DNA of 7,300 nucleotides from Desulfurococcales archaeon ex4484_204 (GTDB lineage Archaea; Thermoproteota; Thermoprotei_A; Sulfolobales; NBVN01), in NCBI GenBank assembly GCA_002255065.1, contig NJEF01000061.1:1-7300 (forward strand), in the 5' to 3' direction. Positions 1-5,294 of this stretch are shown piece by piece. Within the stretch, counting starts at the first letter, position 1, and every line of letters begins with the position of its first letter. Made by a program: the position numbers and the translations under genes. The notes beneath the pieces were generated by a model. The model did not search any database. It had not been told where the DNA came from and saw nothing but the letters and a program-made list of their open reading frames with translations.

Positions 1-1
1 G

Positions 2-193
2 TTCCTAAGTAAGTATGGTGAGAAGGATGACTTCGGGATGACGTGGCTACCCCAGCTCTTCGCCGCCTTAAGCGATGGCTCCATCGTGAAGGTCTTAACG
101 GAGCCTAACCTAACACCTCAGGGAACCCTCGATGAGGAGCTAGATTATAAAATAGCTTTAAAGAATATCAAAAAGGCTGAGGGTAGTGTGTGA
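2..193 (+). CDS. C-terminus of an unrecognised protein (5' end outside window)
   Basis: An open frame runs from the left edge to a TGA at 191-193, giving 63 residues with no start needed inside the window. The visible part is hydrophilic and looks like an ordinary soluble protein. It has an aromatic patch (FGMTWLPQLFAAL, about residues 11-23 of the fragment) followed by a charged helix-like tail. I do not recognise the family and see no catalytic motif. Its stop overlaps the GTG start of the methyltransferase by 8 nt, so the two are almost certainly cotranscribed. The frame is supported by that overlap, by the lack of stops over 190 bases, and by codon choice like the neighbours (AAG, GAG, TTA/CTA). 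The rest of the gene must lie upstream. Confidence 0.7.
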   Translation, partial: FLSKYGEKDDFGMTWLPQLFAALSDGSIVKVLTEPNLTPQGTLDEELDYKIALKNIKKAEGSV

Positions 194-692
194 GTACAGG
201 TATGGTAAGGGCTTAAGGGTACCATATGTTCCAACCCCGATCCCAGTTGTGGACTACATGTTAAGGCTTGCTAACGTAGGCCCTAACGACATAGTGTACG
301 ACCTGGGCTGCGGTGATGGGAGGATACCTATAAGGGCTGTTGAGCTATTCAACGCTAAGAAGGCTGTATGCGTTGAGCTTAGAGACGACCTGTACGAGAA
401 GGCGTTAGAGAGTGTGAGGTCTAGGGGGCTTGAGGGGAGGGTTCAGGTAGTCCATGCGGATATGTTTGATGTTGATATATCTGAGGCTACAGTAATCACT
501 TTGTTTCTCCTTACGTCCGTTAATAAGGCGCTTAAGCCTAAGCTGGAAAGTGAGTTAAGGAGTGGTGTAAGGGTTGTGTCCCACGAGTTTGAAATACCTG
601 GCTGGCAGCCCGTGGAGGTACGTATATTCTACGACGGCATTCTAAACCATAAGGTGTACCTGTACGTTGTTGGTAAGCCGAGGTCTAAGTAA
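186..692 (+). CDS. aKMT: aKMT-type archaeal protein-lysine N-methyltransferase
   Basis: A 168-residue class I SAM-dependent methyltransferase. Visible features in order: VPYVPTP (12-18), which I recall as the N-terminal signature of the crenarchaeal lysine methyltransferase aKMT; the SAM loop DLGCGDGR (39-46); the acidic residue E64 ending strand 2; HADMF (90-94); TLFLLTSVN (105-113) in the motif IV region; and VSHEFEIPGW (131-140). Length matches the family (about 160 aa). Known for the family: broad-specificity mono-/dimethylation of surface lysines on many proteins, including the chromatin protein Cren7, in Sulfolobus. The GTG at 186 is the only sensible start and leaves a short leader before VPYVPTP. 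It overlaps the upstream stop by 8 nt, implying coupled translation. Family assignment is from recalled motifs; substrate specificity here is inferred. Confidence 0.9.
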   Translation: MCEYRYGKGLRVPYVPTPIPVVDYMLRLANVGPNDIVYDLGCGDGRIPIRAVELFNAKKAVCVELRDDLYEKALESVRSRGLEGRVQVVHADMFDVDISEATVITLFLLTSVNKALKPKLESELRSGVRVVSHEFEIPGWQPVEVRIFYDGILNHKVYLYVVGKPRSK

Positions 693-716
693 GTAGTTAG
701 TAATGGGGAATAGGGC

Positions 717-974
717 ATGAGCTGCGGTGAGGTAAGTGAGCTACTCGGTAGCTGCAGGGAGGTTAGCTATGTAAGTGCGGAGGTACTAAGCGATGCCTTC
801 CGGGAGGTTATGATGCTGTGGGATAGGGAGGGAGGTAAGGTACTGCTAGTACTAAGGGGTTCCGGAGACTGCTTAAAGCGTTCAGGGTGTGATGTAGTGG
901 TTGCTATTGCTAGCTATGAGGAGGGGAGGTTAAGGTGCCATAGAGCTGTGGAGATATGCTTGGTAAAGCGTTAA
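717..974 (+). CDS. Small Cys-rich hypothetical protein
   Basis: An 85-residue ORF starting at ATG 717, 24 nt after the methyltransferase stop on the same strand, so probably the last gene of that operon. I do not recognise it. It has six cysteines (C3, C13, C52, C58, C74, C81), a predicted helix around residues 18-37, and two hydrophobic beta-like stretches (KVLLVLRG at 41-48 and DVVVAIAS at 59-66). No signal peptide or membrane segment is seen. The cysteines are not arranged as CxxC pairs, so a classical zinc ribbon or ferredoxin is unlikely; disulfides are possible, as intracellular disulfides are common in hyperthermophilic crenarchaea. A GGGG run about 9 nt upstream is a weak ribosome-binding candidate. 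Real-gene status rests on position, strand and codon use. Confidence 0.6.
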   Translation: MSCGEVSELLGSCREVSYVSAEVLSDAFREVMMLWDREGGKVLLVLRGSGDCLKRSGCDVVVAIASYEEGRLRCHRAVEICLVKR

Positions 975-1027
975 CTACGCAGGTAGGGTTACAGCTGGGC
1001 ACAGCCTGGAATACATTGCAAGGTAGG

Positions 1028-1036
1028 TCTTTTTAA
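1028..1036 (+). terminator. Possible T-tract terminator
   Basis: Five consecutive T residues (1030-1034) lie about 55 nt after the stop of the small Cys-rich gene, in the non-coding gap 975-1092. Archaeal transcription often ends at such T-tracts without a hairpin. The same bases (CTTTTTAAAC) could be read as a TATA box, but no plus-strand gene follows at promoter distance. Nothing else was found in this 118-nt gap. Confidence 0.3.
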
Positions 1037-1092
1037 ACTAAAAATAGAAGCGTTCTTCTAAGCCTCTTAAGCTGTAGTGAGAGGTAAACCTC

Positions 1093-1577
1093 CTAGAGCT
1101 TCCCCAGCTCGTACCCCCTCTTCTTATCCTCGTAGTACTCCCTGGAGGCTACTACCCTAGCTGGCACTCCGTAGGCGAATGTGTTGGGAGGGATATCCTT
1201 GGTTACTACGGAGCCAGCCCCGATAACGGAGTTCGCCCCGATTCTAACACCCGCTATAATTATCGTGTTAGCCTTATCAGCACGTAGTGCCCTAGCTCAA
1301 CACCGCTGCCCAGCACCACGTCCTCATATATCGTGGCGAAAGACCTGATAACGCACTTACTCCCTACCCTAGCACCAGCGCTTACGGAGCTCAGGTCCTC
1401 TAAATCCCTGCTACCCCCTAGAAGCTTCTTCCTCGACGGGAAACCTATTACAGCTGGCCCCACAACCACTGTGTCATCTCCTATGACAGACCTACCAAGG
1501 ATAGCTACATTAGCCCCCATTATAGTTGCCGATGGGCTAACCGAGGCCTTACTCGACACGTACGTAGCTAACACCAA
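1093..1577 (-). pseudogene. Left-handed beta-helix acyltransferase, disrupted by internal deletion/frameshift
   Basis: Reading leftward from TTG 1577 (or GTG 1574), 105 codons encode hexapeptide-repeat beta-helix sequence (ATIMGANVAILGRSVIG at 18-33, VVGPAVIGFPSRKKLL at 38-53, ARVGSKCVIRS at 69-79, VELGHYVLIR at 93-102). They then run out of frame into LTR and a TAA at 1260-1262. From 1266, one frame over, the typical C-terminal end of the same family continues for 57 codons to a TAG at 1093-1095 (NTIIIAGVRIGANSVIGAGS, then VVTKDIPPNTFAYGVPARVV and a charged tail). In relatives as I recall them, several further coils lie between the two halves, so an internal deletion near 1266-1274 fits better than a one-base error. 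The intact family transfers acyl (often acetyl) groups to sugars. No alternative start serves the C-terminal half. The product is probably non-functional. Confidence 0.85.
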
Positions 1578-1628
1578 GACCTTACTGTAGAGGGGGGTTC
1601 TAATTGTTTACCATGGTAGGCCAGGAAC

Positions 1629-1638
1629 TATTTAAATA
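1629..1638 (+). promoter_or_regulatory. TATA box of the Ced-like cluster (palindromic)
   Basis: TATTTAAATA is a perfect 10-bp palindrome centred about 29 nt before the ATG at 1663. This predicts a transcript start within a few bases of the start codon, i.e. a leaderless or nearly leaderless mRNA. A GGGGG run at 1653-1657 could act as a ribosome-binding site if transcription begins earlier. Because the box is symmetric, it could also drive the broken acyltransferase on the minus strand, with a leader of about 30 nt. Confidence 0.6.
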
Positions 1639-1662
1639 ACCTCCTGAATACTGGGGGTAACT

Positions 1663-1926
1663 ATGGGGATAGCTGAGTTTATACAGGGACTTACAGTGCA
1701 GGTGATGTCTATAGCCTGGCTCCTGTTCCTAATAACGTGGGTTATTGGATGGGCCATTAAGGGATCCCCAATACCGATACATAGAGTTAAGAGAACCGGG
1801 CAGTCCCTTGTTGAGGACGCCGTACTAGCTGCTTTCTGGATGGCTCTAGGTTCATCGATATTTGCCTTAATATCCTACATAACGTCGAGCATTTACCAGC
1901 CGATGCCACCGCCACCTCAGCCTTAA
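1663..1926 (+). CDS. Small two-TM protein, CedA1-like (pilin-like subunit of DNA-import system)
   Basis: An 87-residue membrane protein with two hydrophobic segments (about 14-33 and 53-74) joined by a basic turn (KGSPIPIHRVKR, 33-44), and a short proline-rich tail (PMPPPPQP, 80-87). The basic turn predicts both termini outside. It opens a cluster of a small 2-TM protein, a polytopic protein and another small 2-TM protein, the arrangement of cedA1-cedA-cedA2 of the crenarchaeal DNA-import (Ced) system. In Aeropyrum, CedA1 forms pili related to the bacterial conjugative pilin VirB2. Residues 25-58 align without gaps to residues 20-53 of the next protein (numbered from its GTG 1949), with 15 identities in 34. 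Assignment rests on architecture and context, not on a recalled sequence match. ATG 1663 is supported by the TATA box spacing. Confidence 0.65.
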   Translation: MGIAEFIQGLTVQVMSIAWLLFLITWVIGWAIKGSPIPIHRVKRTGQSLVEDAVLAAFWMALGSSIFALISYITSSIYQPMPPPPQP

Positions 1927-1957
1927 TGGGGAACCTCGTTAATAGCCGGTGTCCCTA

Positions 1958-3316
1958 ATGACGAACGCGGACGTTCTCCTGTTAGCAATGGACCTAGCCA
2001 TCCTAACATACGTTATAGGCGTGCTGATAATGGCTCTCCCCATACCTTACACGGGCTTTAAGAGGTGGGGTGTTAGACTAATCGCTGACGGGATATCTGC
2101 TGCAGTGCTCATCTCGATATTCTCAATAATTATCACTTTAGGCGACCTACTGCTGGGTAACCTGAACGTTAGTTGGCCATCGTTTCACAGCTGGCTAGCC
2201 GCTAGAACAGCAGTCCTGGTAGCGGTATTTACAGCCCTCACGTACCTTACCTCCGCATTGAAGGCAACGCCGTACGCCTTCATTACGTCCCCCATAAATA
2301 TCGCGCTAACATACGTATCGCTAGCCCTATCATCTCTGAAAGTGATATACTTCCTTTCAAGCCTGGTATCGAACCTTAGAAATGAGTTAGCGGCCCTCGG
2401 CATACTGCTGTACTCGATCCCCTTTAGGGTTGGTAGGTCTGTAGGTGCGTTTCTAATAGCTGCATCAATAGTCATGTACGTAGGCTTCCCATTAATGCCC
2501 GCGTTTATCGCGCAGTTCCAGCCCTCTAACTTAGAGCAGTTTAGGGGGGTAATACGAATTCAAGGTAAGGTAGTCGACTTCCTGTACCATAGAGTTCCCT
2601 ACCCGCTCATGTACTTCTACAGTGCTGAAGGCGGGGAGGAACCCTTAGGGGTAATCATCGGGGACAGGAACGGCACGTTCACCATCGGCGGCGGCAAGGA
2701 TATTCTACCTAGGGAGTTTAAGTTCATGACTGAGGTGGGGTTTATGGGATATTACTTCAGCACGGAACCTAGCTACATCTCAAGCAATGAAAGCACGGTG
2801 GTGTTAAGGGTTCCCTCACTAATATACTCACCAGGCCTAGCCTTACTGAAGCCTAGGGACGTGCGTGTAGAGGACTACATAGAATGTAATGGCGTCTTAA
2901 GCGTTGTCCTAATAGGGGATGAGGACTTCAACGATCTAGTGCTAGCTAGGCTAGCTAACACCACGGTTACTGAGGTTACCGTTAACGACGAGGTTTTTAG
3001 CTGCAGCTGGAATCATTTCGAATGGAACGGGATCGATATCGAGATCTGTGAAATAAAGCCTAACGACGTAGGTGCTGGGAAGCTTAATGTAACAGTTAAA
3101 TACATACCTACTGGCTACGTTAAGCCAGCCGTTGATGAGCATAGAATAACCTACATTGAAAGCGTATCCGAACTCCTGCTCACGTATATCTCACTGGGAA
3201 TAGCGTACGTATACACGTTCATATTCCTGCCAGGCGTTTACGTAACGTTCCTAGTAACGATGTCAGCAGCCCTAGCAAGAGTGTTTGGTGGCAGGGCAAG
3301 AATAAGGCTAATCTAG
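1958..3316 (+). CDS. cedA: CedA-like polytopic DNA-import membrane protein with large extracellular domain
   Basis: About 452 residues. I prefer ATG 1958 over in-frame GTG 1949, because GGTG at 1948-1951 sits as a ribosome-binding core 6 nt before the ATG. Numbering here is from 1949. Hydrophobic segments lie at about 10-30, 48-69, 84-104, 110-138, 147-157 and 164-189. A soluble region follows at 190-400, then a hydrophobic stretch at 404-445 and a basic end (GGRARIRLI). Positive-inside reasoning puts the PIPYTGFKR turn (31-39) and PFRVGR turn (158-163) inside and the 190-400 domain outside. That domain holds three cysteines (313, 352, 367) and four N-glycosylation sequons (241, 280, 337, 380); a fifth is in the 70-82 loop. 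Known: CedA is the polytopic (6-7 TM) partner of CedA1/CedA2 and of the ATPase CedB, and is needed for DNA uptake in Sulfolobus. A VirB6-like role and the CedA identity are inferred from context. Confidence 0.65.
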   Translation: MTNADVLLLAMDLAILTYVIGVLIMALPIPYTGFKRWGVRLIADGISAAVLISIFSIIITLGDLLLGNLNVSWPSFHSWLAARTAVLVAVFTALTYLTSALKATPYAFITSPINIALTYVSLALSSLKVIYFLSSLVSNLRNELAALGILLYSIPFRVGRSVGAFLIAASIVMYVGFPLMPAFIAQFQPSNLEQFRGVIRIQGKVVDFLYHRVPYPLMYFYSAEGGEEPLGVIIGDRNGTFTIGGGKDILPREFKFMTEVGFMGYYFSTEPSYISSNESTVVLRVPSLIYSPGLALLKPRDVRVEDYIECNGVLSVVLIGDEDFNDLVLARLANTTVTEVTVNDEVFSCSWNHFEWNGIDIEICEIKPNDVGAGKLNVTVKYIPTGYVKPAVDEHRITYIESVSELLLTYISLGIAYVYTFIFLPGVYVTFLVTMSAALARVFGGRARIRLI

Positions 3317-3332
3317 GGGGTGGCCGTCAGCG

Positions 3333-3491
3333 ATGAAGCAAGGGCTTAGAACAGCTGTAGTATTGGTGGCCTTAATAGCGATGATTGCTTTAAGCAACAA
3401 CCTACACTTGAAGATACTGTCCGCAGCCTTGCTTATAGTGTATGTAGTTCTGGATAACCTAGTGAGGCGTAAGTTGGACAGTACGGCTTAA
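3333..3491 (+). CDS. Very small two-TM protein, CedA2-like
   Basis: A 52-codon ORF from ATG 3333 to TAA 3489-3491, 16 nt after the CedA-like stop. It encodes two hydrophobic segments (about 6-20 and 28-41) around a short polar turn (SNNLHLK, 21-27), with basic residues at both ends (KQGLR; RRK at 44-46). A GGGGGTGG stretch at 3316-3323 is a plausible ribosome-binding site, about 9 nt before the ATG. Size, two-TM topology and position directly after the polytopic gene match CedA2 of the Ced system, a small accessory membrane protein of unknown detailed function. It lacks the PIP..KR turn of the upstream two proteins, so it is not an obvious third copy of that hairpin. Its 3' end meets the convergent minus-strand operon with only 14 nt between stops. 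Confidence 0.65.
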   Translation: MKQGLRTAVVLVALIAMIALSNNLHLKILSAALLIVYVVLDNLVRRKLDSTA

Positions 3492-3505
3492 CCTATTAAT
3501 GCCGC

Positions 3506-3769
3506 TCACTTAAACTCCACCTTATCTAGCTTATACCATAGAATCTCGGGGTACCTCTTTAAGATCTCCCTAACCTCGCCCACAACGTCCCCTTCTATGC
3601 TTACATAGTATAGCTCGCTAACAACGGAGCTCCTCACTACCCCCACTACGTTAAACCTCGATTTCAGCTCGCTAACCAGTTTATTAACCGAGCCCTCATC
3701 ATATGATGTAATGAATACATCCGTCCTAACGTAGCCTTTAATACCCGCCCTACTGCTCACTTGAACCAC
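3506..3769 (-). CDS. Small hypothetical protein at the operon end
   Basis: An 87-residue soluble protein, last in the five-gene minus-strand run. GTG 3769 overlaps the end of the CxxCxxCC gene by 20 nt. An alternative GTG at 3760 has a better-placed GGGTGG just upstream and would give 84 residues. I do not recognise the family. The pattern looks alternating beta/alpha: strand (YVRTDVFITSY, 13-23), helix (SVNKLVSELKSRF, 27-39), strand (VVGVVRSSVV, 41-50), strand (ELYYVSIEG, 52-60), helix (VVGEVREILKRYP, 62-74), strand (KLDKVEF). That would fit a ferredoxin-like or ACT-like small fold. There are no cysteines and no catalytic motif is evident. Overlap with the upstream gene supports it being real and cotranscribed. 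Confidence 0.65.
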   Translation of the reverse strand: MVQVSSRAGIKGYVRTDVFITSYDEGSVNKLVSELKSRFNVVGVVRSSVVSELYYVSIEGDVVGEVREILKRYPEILWYKLDKVEFK

Positions 3770-4211
3770 CCTTAGAGCTTCTTAACCTCTTAAATAACTT
3801 AATCACCTTGCTGAACTCGTTGGGGAATACCGTTACTGGGTTTGAGGCAGCTACCTCACTGAAGTTCTCCTTAACCCAGTCGCACAGGAGGGACACGCTG
3901 ACCTCGCCCGTCACTACATTCAGTATTAGTGGGTACATACTACACGATGTGGGTTTACTGCTATGGATAGAGCACCTACGGTTCCTGATGTCGTAGAACG
4001 GGCAGAAGCCCTTTATCACCCATAGGTAGAAGGGCGGCGTTAACTTAATGAACTCCACCTTAATACCCCTCTCCCTAGCTAGCTTCCTTAAAGCCTCGAC
4101 CTCCTCCTCTAAGACTATAGGGTAATCGCTTGGGTTCGTAAAGAAGCAGCAGTGGGCACAGCGGTAACACTTAAAGGTTACCTCCCCCCTACCCACACTC
4201 TTAGTAACCAT
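3750..4211 (-). CDS. CxxCxxCC (YkgJ-type) metal-binding protein
   Basis: 153 residues. The N-terminal signature is CYRCAHCC (C15, C18, C21, C22), followed by FCPFYD (C70), RCSIHSSKPTSCSMYPL (C80, C90) and a late C110. This is the layout of the YkgJ/UPF0153 family, described as a putative zinc- or iron-chelating domain. Members are thought to carry an Fe-S cluster or metal; no general biochemical function is agreed. The C-terminal 35 residues are basic and look helical (KVIKLFKRLRSSKGG). ATG 4211 shares one base with the upstream riboflavin kinase stop (TAATG). GAGGT at 4221-4225 (minus strand) is a clear ribosome-binding site with 9-nt spacing, so the start is well supported. The substrate or partner is unknown. 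Confidence 0.88.
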   Translation of the reverse strand: MVTKSVGRGEVTFKCYRCAHCCFFTNPSDYPIVLEEEVEALRKLARERGIKVEFIKLTPPFYLWVIKGFCPFYDIRNRRCSIHSSKPTSCSMYPLILNVVTGEVSVSLLCDWVKENFSEVAASNPVTVFPNEFSKVIKLFKRLRSSKGGSSEQ

Positions 4212-4648
4212 TAAGGACCGACCTCGTTACCACATATTAAGGTTAACTTAACCTCATCACCGCTCTTAAGCTTTAAAGACCTCCTTAAATTCTCACTAGA
4301 AACAGCTTCAAGGACGTTGGGTGGGTGCTTACTTAGGAAGGGCCTAAGAACAACTACTTTGTGAGGCATCACTCCATACTCAGTATTTTTAGTAGAGTTA
4401 ATGCATCCAAGCCAGTACATAAACCCCCCGAACAACCTACCATTAATTACAGCGGACCTAATACTCCTCGGACGGCAGAGGGTAGCTATAAGCTTTACAC
4501 CCTGCTCAACAGCTATGTTTAGGGTTCCTGGGAAGGGGGCCCTACCGTTAAGTATCTCCGTTAACAATAGGTTGTATAGGGGCATAGCTACGTACTTACG
4601 TCCCTCACCTAACCCCTCCATAACCCTACCTTTTAACTCTAGAGGCAA
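4211..4648 (-). CDS. ribK: CTP-dependent riboflavin kinase (DUF120)
   Basis: 145 residues covering the whole archaeal riboflavin kinase domain. It makes FMN from riboflavin using CTP rather than ATP, in flavin cofactor synthesis. Visible motifs: GRVMEGLGEGRKYV (7-20), the glycine-rich loop; FPGTLNI (39-45), the family hallmark; YWLGCIN (78-84); VVLRPFLSKHPPNVLEAV (98-115); and the LR.SLKLKSGDEVKLTL end (121-136). No N-terminal winged-helix domain is fused, unlike in some archaea. The start is TTG 4648. The next ATG (residue 10) would cut into the glycine-rich loop strand, so TTG is preferred although only a weak GGAG lies close upstream. It overlaps the end of the endonuclease V gene by 23 nt and shares one base with the next start. 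Confidence 0.92.
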   Translation of the reverse strand: MPLELKGRVMEGLGEGRKYVAMPLYNLLLTEILNGRAPFPGTLNIAVEQGVKLIATLCRPRSIRSAVINGRLFGGFMYWLGCINSTKNTEYGVMPHKVVVLRPFLSKHPPNVLEAVSSENLRRSLKLKSGDEVKLTLICGNEVGP

Positions 4649-5294
4649 TTCTCCTTCTCTCCCTCTTTGTTATAGAGTCCGCTATATAAGTTGGTTCAGG
4701 TAGGATGTGGTTAGCCTTAAACAGGGTAGCACCGATCCTCTCTACATCACTTATGGAGACCTTATGTCCTATGCTTAGATAGACGTACTTACCGCTCCTC
4801 CTTCTAAACACCACCGCCCCCCTCTCATCATTAACCTCTAGGTACTCTACACCTCCCGCCTTAACAACCCTCCCTACCAAGATCTTCTTGGCGGCGCCCA
4901 TTGTGGGGACGTCCAGCACCACACCTATGTGCGACGCTATTCCCAGCCCCCTTGGATGTGTAACGCCGTGGCCATCTACAACTATTAGGTCGGCGTCAAC
5001 GCCGAGCTTCTCGTAGGCCTTAAACATTAGTGGTGCTTCACGAAAGGCTAGAAGCCCGGATACGTAGGGGATGCTTACCTCACCTACAACCACGACGTAC
5101 TCCCTCAGCGCTAGGTCGGGGTAGCTTAACGCGGTAGCAACAGCTATTCCTACATTACCTACATATGAGAGGTCTAGCCCGGCAACGACCCTAATTGACG
5201 ATATGGGCCCCTCCCTCCTAACTAGTGAGGAGAGGTATGCCTGGAGAGCCCTAGCCCTCGAGGCGTTAAACCAGTTAGGAAGCGCGCTCTCCAT
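4626..5294 (-). CDS. nfi: Endonuclease V (deoxyinosine 3' endonuclease)
   Basis: 222 residues. It nicks DNA (or RNA in some lineages) one phosphodiester 3' of inosine, starting repair of deaminated adenine, which forms readily at high temperature. Conserved parts: VAGLDLSY (37-44) with metal ligand D41; IPYVSGLLAFREAP (75-88) with wedge Y77 and metal ligand E86; VVDGHGVTHPRGLGIASHIG (105-124) with D107; and PTMGAAK (130-136) with K136. A GHKVSIS segment (176-182) matches the late conserved His/Lys region. All catalytic residues are present, and length is normal for the family. The wedge motif reads PYVSG where PYIPG is usual. ATG 5294 directly follows the proteasome TAG with no gap, and GTGAT just upstream matches part of the anti-SD complement. 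Expected to be active. Confidence 0.95.
   Translation of the reverse strand: MESALPNWFNASRARALQAYLSSLVRREGPISSIRVVAGLDLSYVGNVGIAVATALSYPDLALREYVVVVGEVSIPYVSGLLAFREAPLMFKAYEKLGVDADLIVVDGHGVTHPRGLGIASHIGVVLDVPTMGAAKKILVGRVVKAGGVEYLEVNDERGAVVFRRRSGKYVYLSIGHKVSISDVERIGATLFKANHILPEPTYIADSITKRERRRIASRVKR

Noticed and set aside
1081..1092. Inverted repeat GAGGT-AA-ACCTC just past the acyltransferase stop
   Set aside because: Five-bp arms with a two-base loop are too short to call a hairpin terminator, and archaea rarely use them.
1260..1280. Programmed frameshift producing a full acyltransferase
   Set aside because: No slippery heptamer is seen, and simple frame joining would still lack the central beta-helix coils, so deletion is the better explanation.
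1333..1590. Open plus-strand frame antisense to the acyltransferase remnant
   Set aside because: The opposite strand carries clear hexapeptide-repeat sequence; this frame has no recognisable motif and low-complexity T/P/L composition typical of a shadow.
2185..3142. Two minus-strand open frames (2185-2475 and 2951-3142) under the CedA-like gene
   Set aside because: Both lie wholly inside a well-supported membrane-protein gene and show no motifs.
3789..3799. TATA-like TTATTTAAG on the minus strand before the 87-aa gene
   Set aside because: It encodes KLFK in the CxxCxxCC gene with common codons, and the downstream gene overlaps the upstream one; an internal promoter is possible but not supported.
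3808..4703. Plus-strand open frames (3808-3996 and 4401-4703) opposite the CxxCxxCC and riboflavin kinase genes
   Set aside because: The minus-strand genes have diagnostic motifs; these are shadows of them.
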